Origin: JBDSEG01 sp039920165
GTDB taxonomy: Bacteria > Pseudomonadota > Gammaproteobacteria > Burkholderiales > Burkholderiaceae_C
Assembly (NCBI GenBank): GCA_039920165.1
Contig: JBDSEG010000227.1
Coordinates: 1-10,800, forward strand
Reading direction: 5' to 3'
DNA: 10,800 nt
In this document: in pieces, positions 1 to 8,651 of the stretch
Layout of the letters: every line of letters begins with the position of its first letter
How positions within the stretch are numbered: the first letter of the stretch is position 1
Program-made: the position numbers and the translations under genes
Notes under the pieces: model-generated
The model's database searches: none
What the model was told of the DNA's origin: nothing
What the model saw: the letters and a program-made list of their open reading frames with translations, nothing else

Positions 1-72
1 CACCGCGAAGAACGCCAAGTACTGCTCAAACGGGGCTGGCCCTGGGTCGCCAGCGTCTGGGGGTCGCCCCAC
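1..72 (-). CDS. Possible 5' end of a LysE/RhtB-family exporter (partial)
   Basis: Read from a GTG at 72-70, the minus strand stays open to the window edge and ends in FEQYLAFFAV. This resembles the N-terminus of LysE/RhtB amino-acid exporters, where such a stretch runs into the first membrane helix before an ALTPGP-type motif. The continuation that would prove it lies outside the window. No good Shine-Dalgarno sequence precedes the GTG, and the first dozen residues (Gly/Pro/Asp-rich) look atypical, so the true start is uncertain. The gene would be divergent from the ATPase gene. This call rests on about ten residues only; non-coding sequence is a real alternative. Confidence 0.33.
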   Translation of the reverse strand, partial: MGRPPDAGDPGPAPFEQYLAFFAV

Positions 73-249
73 GGTGATCGCTGGCGGCGAGTTCCGGGGT
101 AGGCCGCTTCGATGGCACGTGGCATGCTTGTGTCGGCGAGACAGCGGCGCCAGCCGTTTGCGTGACAAAGCAGGTTCATTTCGATGCCTCGCCGCGCGGC
201 CGGCCTGCTTCAATGACCTGGCGTCGGTTGATCGGTGAGCCCTCTTTTC
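73..249. other. Gene-poor leader region
   Basis: No convincing coding sequence is visible on either strand; the frames that stay open give peptides with no recognisable family features. It should hold the promoter of the ATPase gene, but I see no clear -35/-10 pair. An 8-bp inverted repeat, CGCCAGCG at 48-55 and CGCTGGCG at 79-86, straddles the presumed start of the divergent partial gene. Its meaning is unknown. Confidence 0.5.
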
Positions 250-256
250 GGAGAAG
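250..256 (+). promoter_or_regulatory. Ribosome binding site of the AAA+ ATPase gene
   Basis: GGAGAAG lies just upstream of the ATG at 260, with six bases between GGAG and the start. It favours this start over the overlapping frame that opens at 235, which is a shadow. Confidence 0.7.
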
Positions 257-259
257 TTC

Positions 260-1270
260 ATGAGCGCGTGCAAGGATCTCGTCACCGTCCCCCATGGCGG
301 GCTGCCCAAGGGTGGCATTCCGATCGCGCACATGCGCAGCGTCTACCGCGTGCAGGATGTCGAGAAGCGTCTGAACAAGCTGCCGACGAAGGAACACGAA
401 TCGCTGCGCGCGACGTACGAGCGCATGCTCGAAAAAGGCGCCGACCGATTCCAGGTCAAGCCGTCCGGCCTGCCCGTGATGGCCCATCTCTACGACGAGC
501 TGCCCAACTTCAAGGCTGTGCTCGACGACGTGAAGCGCCAGCTCGCGCTGTGCGAAGACAGCCGGGACGCACTCGAGATCACGCCGCTGCTGCTGCTCGG
601 CCCGCCTGGAATCGGCAAGACCCATTTCGCGCGCGCGCTGTCGCAACTGCTCGGCACCGGCATGGGCTTCGCATCGATGAGTTCGATGACCGCCGGCTGG
701 ATGCTGTCGGGCGCGTCGAGCCAGTGGAAGGGCGCGCGGCCGGGCAAGGTGTTCGAGACGCTCGTCGACGGCCAGTATGCCAACCCGGTGATGGTCGTCG
801 ACGAGATCGACAAGGCCGGCGGAGAACATTCCTACGACCCGCTCGGTGCGCTTTACAGCCTGCTCGAACACGATACCGCGCTCGCCTTCACCGACGAATT
901 TGCCGATGTGCCGATCGACGCCAGCCAGATGGTCTGGATCGCGACCGCCAACGATGCCCGCGCCATCCCCGACCCGATCCTCAACCGCATGAATGTCTAC
1001 GAGGTACAGGCTCCCGATCGCGACGCCGCGCGCCATATCGCTGCGCGCCTGTACCGCAGCCTGCGCGCCGAACACGGCTGGGGCGAGCGCTTCGAAGCCG
1101 AACCGGGCAGCGACGCGCTCGACGCGATGAGCGAGCTCGCACCCCGCGAAATGCGCCGCGCCTGGATGACGGCCTTCGGCAACGCCCGGCTCGACAAGCG
1201 CTCGCATCTGCGTCCGGCCGACCTGCCCGAACCCGCCGGCAAACGGGCGACGATCGGGTTCGTGCAGTAA
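260..1270 (+). CDS. Lon-like AAA+ ATPase without a protease domain
   Basis: Cytoplasmic 336-residue AAA+ ATPase. Walker A is GPPGIGKT at residues 114-121, Walker B is VMVVDEID at 177-184, sensor 1 is in IATAND at 227-232, and a candidate arginine finger is R243 in LNRM. A sensor-2-like arginine cluster lies in APREMRR (294-300). The order and wording of these motifs (DEIDKA, then DPLGALYSLLE, then IATAND, then IPDPILNRM) follow the ATPase module of Lon protease. However, the protein stops after the small helical domain, with no Ser-Lys protease domain and no Lon N-terminal domain. Residues 1-100 are a short alternative N-terminus, helical and charged around 30-60. The start is ATG at 260, preceded by GGAGAAG at 250-256. 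The 5'-nucleotidase gene follows 90 bp later on the same strand. A remodelling or chaperone role for an unknown partner is inferred; the substrate cannot be read from the sequence. Confidence 0.88.
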   Translation: MSACKDLVTVPHGGLPKGGIPIAHMRSVYRVQDVEKRLNKLPTKEHESLRATYERMLEKGADRFQVKPSGLPVMAHLYDELPNFKAVLDDVKRQLALCEDSRDALEITPLLLLGPPGIGKTHFARALSQLLGTGMGFASMSSMTAGWMLSGASSQWKGARPGKVFETLVDGQYANPVMVVDEIDKAGGEHSYDPLGALYSLLEHDTALAFTDEFADVPIDASQMVWIATANDARAIPDPILNRMNVYEVQAPDRDAARHIAARLYRSLRAEHGWGERFEAEPGSDALDAMSELAPREMRRAWMTAFGNARLDKRSHLRPADLPEPAGKRATIGFVQ

Positions 1271-1349
1271 CCGCAGCCGCATCGCTTTCGCGGGCGAGCG
1301 TCGGGCCGTCGAGCACGGTGGCCGCATGATCGGCCGCGTGGACGCTCTT

Positions 1350-1355
1350 ATGATC
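1350..1355 (+). promoter_or_regulatory. Candidate -10 hexamer (TTATGATC context) just before the nucleotidase start
   Basis: TATGAT (one mismatch to TATAAT) occupies about 1350-1355, with the ATG at 1361. Transcription from it would begin at or next to the start codon. No good -35 is seen at the usual distance. This is weak evidence and could be chance. Confidence 0.25.
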
Positions 1356-1360
1356 CCCGC

Positions 1361-2272
1361 ATGCCCGCCACTCTTGCCGGTCAACTCGTGGTCGCGATCT
1401 CGTCGCGGGCGTTGTTCGACTTCGAGGAAGAGAACCAGCTGTTCGAGGCCGGTGACGACCGGGCGTACATGCAGTTGCAGCTCGAGCGGCTCGACCAGAG
1501 TGCCAAGCCCGGTGTGGCTTTCTCGCTCGTCAACAAACTGCTCGCGTTCAATGCCGATGCGCCGAATGTCGAGGTCGTGATCCTGTCGCGCAACGACCCG
1601 GTGTCGGGCATGCGCGTCTTTCGTTCGGCCAAGCACTACGGCCTCGCGATCCAGCGCGGCGTATTCACGCGCGGGCAGTCACCGTGGCGGTATCTGCGCC
1701 CGCTGGCCGCGAATCTGTTTTTGTCGACCAACGAGGCCGACGTGCGCTCGGCCCTCGAAGCGGGGGTACCGGCGGCGCGCGTCTATCCGCATTCGAGACG
1801 CGCCTCGGATGCGCATCCGAACGAAGTGCGGATCGCATTCGACGGCGACGCGGTGCTGTTCTCGGACGAGGCCGAGCGGGTCTACCAAAGCGGCGGCTTG
1901 GCGGCGTTCCAGTCGCACGAGCACGAGCACTCGGCCACGCCGCTTGCGGCCGGCCCGTTCAAGCCGCTGCTGCTCGCGTTGCAGAGGCTCCAGCAGGGCG
2001 CGGCACACGGCATGCGCATCCGAACCGCGCTCGTTACCGCACGCAGCGCGCCGGCGCACGAGCGCGCGATCCGCACCCTGATGGACTGGCATATCGAGGT
2101 CGACGAGGCGATGTTTCTCGGCGGCCTTCCCAAGGGCGAATTTCTGCGCGAGTTCGAACCCGATTTCTTCTTCGACGATCAGACCGGCCACATCGAGAAC
2201 GCCTCGGCGCACGTGCCGGCCGGGCATGTGGCGGCCGGGGTGAGCAACCCGGTGCGGATCGTCAACGCCTGA
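1361..2272 (+). CDS. Cytosolic 5'-nucleotidase, NT5C1-like family
   Basis: A 303-residue protein of the cytosolic 5'-nucleotidase family related to eukaryotic NT5C1A/B. These enzymes dephosphorylate nucleoside monophosphates in a HAD-type fold. Visible HAD motifs: motif I in AFDGDAVLFSDE (159-170; nucleophile D161, second Asp D163), motif II TARS (226-229), a motif III lysine probably K258 in LPKGEF, and motif IV FFDDQTGH (270-277; D272, D273). Residues 10-30 (VAISSRALFDFEEEN) and the SRNDP stretch at 76-80 are also typical of this family. Length matches bacterial members. ATG at 1361 has no Shine-Dalgarno sequence, but a TATGAT hexamer ends six bases before it, so translation may be leaderless. 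The 3' end overlaps the convergent PIN gene by 11 bp. A role in nucleotide salvage is inferred; the preferred substrate cannot be told. Confidence 0.88.
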   Translation: MPATLAGQLVVAISSRALFDFEEENQLFEAGDDRAYMQLQLERLDQSAKPGVAFSLVNKLLAFNADAPNVEVVILSRNDPVSGMRVFRSAKHYGLAIQRGVFTRGQSPWRYLRPLAANLFLSTNEADVRSALEAGVPAARVYPHSRRASDAHPNEVRIAFDGDAVLFSDEAERVYQSGGLAAFQSHEHEHSATPLAAGPFKPLLLALQRLQQGAAHGMRIRTALVTARSAPAHERAIRTLMDWHIEVDEAMFLGGLPKGEFLREFEPDFFFDDQTGHIENASAHVPAGHVAAGVSNPVRIVNA

Positions 2273-2723
2273 TGCTGCGCGGCCGAGCGGCGCGTCGGGA
2301 CTTCGCAGGGGCCGCCAGGTGGTCGAGCGCCGCGCACAGCGACAGCACGAGCACGCCATCGACGGGGTGGCCGAAGAGGTGGCCGAAATGGCGCAGATCG
2401 CCGGTCACGAACATGTCCGCCCCGCATTGCAAAGCGGCCGCGAGAACCGGCGCGTCCTTGGCGACGACGCCGGCCCGCGTCGCAGCTTCCATGTAAACCG
2501 CCGACGGCTCGCTCACCCGCTCAACCAGTCGTTCGATGAGTCCCAGCCGGGCCAGCCCCTGCGGCGCTTTCAACGCCAGGTTGCGCAGCGCCTCGCCCCA
2601 TGCGTAATCGCTGCTCACGCACTGCGCACGAGCATCGTGCGCGGCCACCAGCAGCGCTTGCGCCGCGCCGGTTTCGAAGAGCGACGCCCTGAACAGGACG
2701 TTGGCGTCCAGGAAGACCTTCAA
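2262..2723 (-). CDS. PIN-domain toxin of a type II toxin-antitoxin module
   Basis: A 153-residue PIN-domain protein, expected to be a Mg2+-dependent ribonuclease of the VapC-like superfamily. Acidic active-site candidates are in the right order: D6 in FLDANVLF, E44 in AWGEALRN, D90 in AKDAPVLAAAL and D109 in VTGDLRHFG. The TGDL/DLRHFG ending is characteristic. The start is TTG at 2723, overlapping the antitoxin stop as TTGA, which implies translational coupling. The last ~15 residues are Arg-rich (KSRRAARPRSIRR) and extend past the usual fold into the convergent nucleotidase gene, overlapping it by 11 bp. The RNA target is not predictable. An alternative is a degenerate or orphan nuclease, but the paired antitoxin makes a functional module likely. 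Confidence 0.86.
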   Translation of the reverse strand: MKVFLDANVLFRASLFETGAAQALLVAAHDARAQCVSSDYAWGEALRNLALKAPQGLARLGLIERLVERVSEPSAVYMEAATRAGVVAKDAPVLAAALQCGADMFVTGDLRHFGHLFGHPVDGVLVLSLCAALDHLAAPAKSRRAARPRSIRR

Positions 2724-3112
2724 CGCTTCGTGCCGCGCCGCGCTGCAACCGGCTTCGACATCGCCGACCTGCGCGGCGATTTTGGCGAGACTTGAAACGT
2801 CGCCGGCGGCTGCGCCACCCGCAGCGGGCGCGGCACGGCGTTGGCCGCGGCCTTCAGCCAGGCGTCGAAATCGGCAAGCTGCGGCGCAAAAGCGCGCGAT
2901 TGCGCCGGCGTCATGGCGTTCTCGCGCTCGAACTCGGCCAGTCGCTCGCCGCTGTACACCTCGACCGGGTGGACGCTGACCGGCCGCAGGACGATCGCGC
3001 CGTCGTCGGAGGTTTCCACCAGAAGAGGAGCCTCGGCCGTGATCCCAAGCTGGCGCAGGACGCCCTGCGGGATGCTGACCTGGCCTTTCTTGCCGAGCTT
3101 GACGAGATTCAT
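2720..3112 (-). CDS. AbrB/MazE-fold antitoxin with an extended C-terminus
   Basis: A 130-residue protein whose first ~45 residues are an AbrB/SpoVT swapped-hairpin DNA-binding domain: VKLGKKGQVSIPQGVLRQLG (4-23), then the hydrophobic strands LLVETSDDGAIVLRPV. Residues 50-65 (VEVYSGERLAEFERENA) match the toxin-binding helix region of antitoxins paired with PIN toxins. The remaining ~45 residues (from about 86) are Pro/Arg/Lys-rich and longer than in typical ~80-residue family members. ATG at 3112 has AGGAG (3118-3122) five bases upstream. The PIN toxin follows with a 4-bp TTGA overlap. The expected role is to neutralise the toxin and, with it, autorepress the operon at the palindrome upstream. 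Confidence 0.85.
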   Translation of the reverse strand: MNLVKLGKKGQVSIPQGVLRQLGITAEAPLLVETSDDGAIVLRPVSVHPVEVYSGERLAEFERENAMTPAQSRAFAPQLADFDAWLKAAANAVPRPLRVAQPPATFQVSPKSPRRSAMSKPVAARRGTKR

Positions 3113-3138
3113 GCTGACTCCTGGAGCGATGTGAGATG

Positions 3139-3159
3139 CCGGTTTGCCGGAAAAACCGG
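3139..3159. promoter_or_regulatory. Palindromic operator candidate upstream of the antitoxin
   Basis: CCGGTTT and AAACCGG form a perfect 7-bp inverted repeat around a 7-base spacer, 27 bp upstream of the antitoxin start. Another CCGG core lies inside the spacer and further CCGG cores lie just beyond (about 3163-3174). AbrB/MazE-type antitoxins, alone or with their toxin, bind such repeats to autorepress. Binding here is inferred. Confidence 0.5.
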
Positions 3160-3182
3160 TATCCGGAACGCCGGCTCCCCGG

Positions 3183-3188
3183 ATTCTA
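3183..3188 (-). promoter_or_regulatory. Candidate -10 element for the toxin-antitoxin operon
   Basis: On the minus strand this reads TAGAAT, one mismatch from TATAAT. It would start transcription near 3176, upstream of the palindrome at 3139-3159, so a bound repressor would sit just downstream of the start. The -35 region (CTGTGA at 3211-3206, 17-bp spacing) is poor and overlaps the end of the M16 gene. Confidence 0.35.
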
Positions 3189-3205
3189 TCCAGGCCGGGG
3201 CCGCG

Positions 3206-5956
<2,751 letters not shown>

Positions 5957-6104
5957 TCGAAACCTCTGCACGAGTACCCAAAGCGACGCAGCGTATCGGA
6001 TGCGCGAAGAGCATGCCGTTGTCGGCCTTTCAGCGCACCGGGCGAAACGGCGCCCGAGCAGGTCGCACGACGAGTCCGCTACCCTTGCGACCGGAGGTGA
6101 CGAC
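5957..6104. other. Divergent intergenic region between the M16 and TPR-isomerase genes
   Basis: This 148-bp spacer separates two divergently transcribed genes and must hold both promoters. I see no convincing -35/-10 pair on either strand. It contains the ribosome binding sites AGAGG (minus strand, 5967-5963) and GGAGGTGA (plus strand, 6093-6100). Confidence 0.45.
6093..6100 (+). promoter_or_regulatory. Strong Shine-Dalgarno sequence that sets the GTG start at 6105
   Basis: GGAGGTGA is an almost ideal anti-16S match, with seven bases between GGAGG and GTG at 6105. The reading frame is open back to 5745, but that upstream part only overlaps the M16 gene in antisense and is not plausible protein. 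Confidence 0.8.
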
Positions 6105-8615
6105 GTGGACTTCGATGCTTGGCTGAGCGCGGCCTGGACCGCGCATGCGGACGATTCGCAAGGAGTGGTTTCGCGCCTGTCCGAGGGCGCGGCGCTCGTC
6201 GATACCGAGACGCAGTGGCTCGCGCTCGCGCATCTGGCGCACCATGTTCACGGCGAGCACCTGGGGCGGTGGGACGCCGGGCGCACGTGCATCGATCGGC
6301 TCGCCAGCGTGCCGTCTTATGTCGATGCCGGCGCCAGCGGTCAGGCGCACCGGCGCTATCTCGCCAGCCTTTTGCTGAGCGGCGGCGCGGCCGATGCGGC
6401 GGATGGCCTCGGGCCTTCGGACCGCATCCGCGCGGTCGCCATGGCCGCAGCCAACCTGGCGCAGAACGAGGCCGCGCCCGATAGCGTGCGCGCCGCGGCA
6501 CTGTGGTCGAAGGCCATCGACCTGGCCGCGAAGAGCGGCCTGCCGGAGAACGACCCGATGCACCGCACGCTGGCCGCGACCGGCAACGACCTCGCGTGCG
6601 CCATGGAGGAAAAGCCTGCACGAATGCCGCACGAGACCGCCCTGATGCTGCAGGCCGCGCAGGCGGCACGCGAGCACTGGGCGCTGGCCGGCACCTGGCT
6701 CGAGGTCGGGCGCGCCGACTATCGGCTCGCGATGAGCTGGCTGAAAGCGGGAGATGCGGTGCGGGCGCGCGAACATGCGCAAGCCTGCCTGGACGGCATC
6801 GCCGCGAACGACGGCCCGGCCTTCGAGCGCTTCTTCGGGTGGGAGGCGATGGCGCGCATTCGCATGGCCTTGCGGGATGCCGATGCAGCGGCAGCGGTCG
6901 AGCAGATGCGTTCCGCATTCGCCTCCCTTGCGCCCGACGATCGGTCCGCGTGCGCCGCGCGCCTCGAAGCGGTCGAGGCCTTGTCGGCAGCCGGGCGCCC
7001 CCCCAGCCCGGGAGCGACAACGAACTTCGTCCGCTGCGATCGCAGCGCGGCCTGGGCCACCCTGCAGGGTCACTACGAAGCCCACGGCCGTGACCTCGAT
7101 CTGCGCGAGGCCTTTGCGCGCGACCCCGGACGGGTCGATGCGATGAGCGTGCAGGCGCCCGAGATCTTCGCCGACCTGTCGAAGAACCTGCTCGATGCGG
7201 CCACGCTGCACTTCCTGCTCGACCTGGCGCGGGAGTGCGGCGTCGAGGCGCGCCGCGATGCGATGTTCAAGGGCGAGTCGATCAATGTCACCGAAGACCG
7301 GGCCGTGCTGCATACCGCCTTGCGTGCGCCGAGAGGCACAGGGCCGTTCAGCGCCGAAGTACACGGCGTGCTCGACGCCATGCTGGCGTACGCCGAGACG
7401 GTGCGCGATGCGGCGGCCAGCGGCATCCGCGATGTGGTGAACATCGGCATCGGCGGCAGCGACCTCGGTCCGCAGATGCTGGTGCCGGCGCTCGACGCTT
7501 TCGTGCATCCGGGCCTGACATTTCACTTCGTCTCCAATGTCGACGGCCACGATATCGCGCCGGTGCTGCGCCGGCTGGATCCGGCTCGCACGCTCTTCAT
7601 CGTCGCGAGCAAGACTTTCACGACGCAGGAGACGATGGCGAATGCGCATGCCGCGCGGGCCTGGTTCATCGGCCGCGGCGGCATCGATATCGCGAAGCAT
7701 TTTGTCGCCACCACGACCAACGTCGAGGCCGCCGCGCGCTTCGGCATCACGCGCACGTTCGGCTTCTGGGACTGGGTCGGCGGGCGCTATTCGCTGTGGT
7801 CGGCCATCGGTCTGCCGGTCGCCATCGCGATCGGCGCCGAGCATTTCCGCGCCCTGCTCGCCGGTGCACATGCGATGGACGATCATTTCGCCACCGCACC
7901 GGCGGCGCGCAACCTGCCGCTGTTGCTCGGCCTGCTGGACGTCTGGTACCGCAATTTCCACCGATTCACGAGCCGCTGCGTCGCGCCGTACCACCAGGGT
8001 CTGCGGCGTCTGCCGGCGTATCTGCAGCAGCTCGAGATGGAAAGCAACGGCAAGCGAGTGGACCTCGCGGGCGAGACCCTGCCCTACGCGACCAGCCCGG
8101 TGGTCTGGGGCGAGCCCGGAACGAACGGCCAGCATGCGTTCTTCCAGATGCTGCACCAGGGCACCGACGTGATCCCGGTCGAGTTCATCGTCGTCAAGCA
8201 TGCGACCCATTCGCTCGACGCCCAGCATGCCTTGCTACTCGCCAATGCGTTGGCGCAGTCGCAGGCGCTGATGCAGGGCAAGACGGCCGAGGTGGCCCTC
8301 GGCGAGCGAGCGCCGACCGCATCGCGCCGCATCGACCCAGAAATACTCGCGCGGCACCGCAGCTTTCCCGGCAATCGGCCCAGCACGATTCTGCTGCTCG
8401 ACCGGCTGACGCCCACGAGCCTCGGCGCGCTGATCGCGCTGTACGAACACCGCGTCTTCACGAGCGGCGCAGTGTGGGGGATCGACAGCTTCGATCAGTG
8501 GGGCGTGGAGCTGGGCAAGGCTTTGTGCAACGACCTGCTGCCGCGCCTCGCCTCGGGCGATGTCGGCGGGCTCGATGCCTCGACCGCGGCGCTGATCGGG
8601 CGGTTGCGTGGCTGA
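6105..8615 (+). CDS. pgi: TPR-like domain fused to glucose-6-phosphate isomerase
   Basis: One uninterrupted 836-residue frame. Residues 307-836 are a full-length glucose-6-phosphate isomerase, which interconverts glucose-6-P and fructose-6-P in glycolysis/gluconeogenesis. Landmarks are INVTEDRAVLHTALR, phosphosugar loop IGIGGSDLG (447-455), SKTFTTQET (502-510) and WVGGRYSLWSAIGLP. The catalytic residues match E. coli E355/H386/K514 by motif and spacing: E646 in MESNGK, H677 in TNGQH, K805 in VELGKAL. Residues 1-300 are unrelated to isomerases: an Ala-rich all-helical module with TPR-like character (for example 130-169, and 204-231 containing RLAMSWLKAGDAVRAREHA). A similar stand-alone family may exist; I recall this from memory and did not check it. 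The linker GRPPSPGATTN (298-307) joins them. GTG at 6105 is set by GGAGGTGA. The HAD phosphatase follows 36 bp later, probably in the same operon. It could instead be two genes if the junction contains an error or a non-standard start. Confidence 0.9.
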   Translation: MDFDAWLSAAWTAHADDSQGVVSRLSEGAALVDTETQWLALAHLAHHVHGEHLGRWDAGRTCIDRLASVPSYVDAGASGQAHRRYLASLLLSGGAADAADGLGPSDRIRAVAMAAANLAQNEAAPDSVRAAALWSKAIDLAAKSGLPENDPMHRTLAATGNDLACAMEEKPARMPHETALMLQAAQAAREHWALAGTWLEVGRADYRLAMSWLKAGDAVRAREHAQACLDGIAANDGPAFERFFGWEAMARIRMALRDADAAAAVEQMRSAFASLAPDDRSACAARLEAVEALSAAGRPPSPGATTNFVRCDRSAAWATLQGHYEAHGRDLDLREAFARDPGRVDAMSVQAPEIFADLSKNLLDAATLHFLLDLARECGVEARRDAMFKGESINVTEDRAVLHTALRAPRGTGPFSAEVHGVLDAMLAYAETVRDAAASGIRDVVNIGIGGSDLGPQMLVPALDAFVHPGLTFHFVSNVDGHDIAPVLRRLDPARTLFIVASKTFTTQETMANAHAARAWFIGRGGIDIAKHFVATTTNVEAAARFGITRTFGFWDWVGGRYSLWSAIGLPVAIAIGAEHFRALLAGAHAMDDHFATAPAARNLPLLLGLLDVWYRNFHRFTSRCVAPYHQGLRRLPAYLQQLEMESNGKRVDLAGETLPYATSPVVWGEPGTNGQHAFFQMLHQGTDVIPVEFIVVKHATHSLDAQHALLLANALAQSQALMQGKTAEVALGERAPTASRRIDPEILARHRSFPGNRPSTILLLDRLTPTSLGALIALYEHRVFTSGAVWGIDSFDQWGVELGKALCNDLLPRLASGDVGGLDASTAALIGRLRG
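7009..7022 (+). promoter_or_regulatory. Relic or non-standard isomerase start (GGGAG, 6 bases, ACG)
   Basis: GGGAG at 7009-7013 precedes an in-frame ACG at 7020-7022 by six bases, exactly at the boundary where the isomerase homology begins. One C-to-T change would make it ATG. No ATG or GTG lies nearby in frame: the nearest in-frame alternatives are TTG at 6981 and ATG at 7143, the latter inside the isomerase fold. It may be a fossil of separate genes, a weak internal start, or chance. Confidence 0.4.
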
Positions 8616-8651
8616 AGTCGGCGGGTTCGCGGGCCGGCCGGCGACGAGCAC

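Noticed and set aside
176..1636. Minus-strand open frame of 486 codons
   Set aside because: It is antisense to the ATPase and nucleotidase genes, is rich in Arg/His/Ala/Gly with no domain motif, and is a typical GC-rich shadow.
2319..2795. Plus-strand open frame across the PIN gene
   Set aside because: It is antisense to the PIN toxin, whose acidic residues and antitoxin partner identify the real strand.
3139..3180. CCGG-rich repeats as an intrinsic terminator for the M16 gene
   Set aside because: The short T-run on the minus strand falls inside the loop between CCGG arms rather than after a stem, so an operator is the better reading.
5957..5971. GTG at 5971 as the M16 start
   Set aside because: The ATG at 5956 has AGAGG at proper spacing and gives a cleaner signal peptide; the GTG adds only five residues without a good ribosome site.
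6030..8228. Minus-strand open frame of 732 codons
   Set aside because: It mirrors the TPR-isomerase gene in antisense and has no family features.
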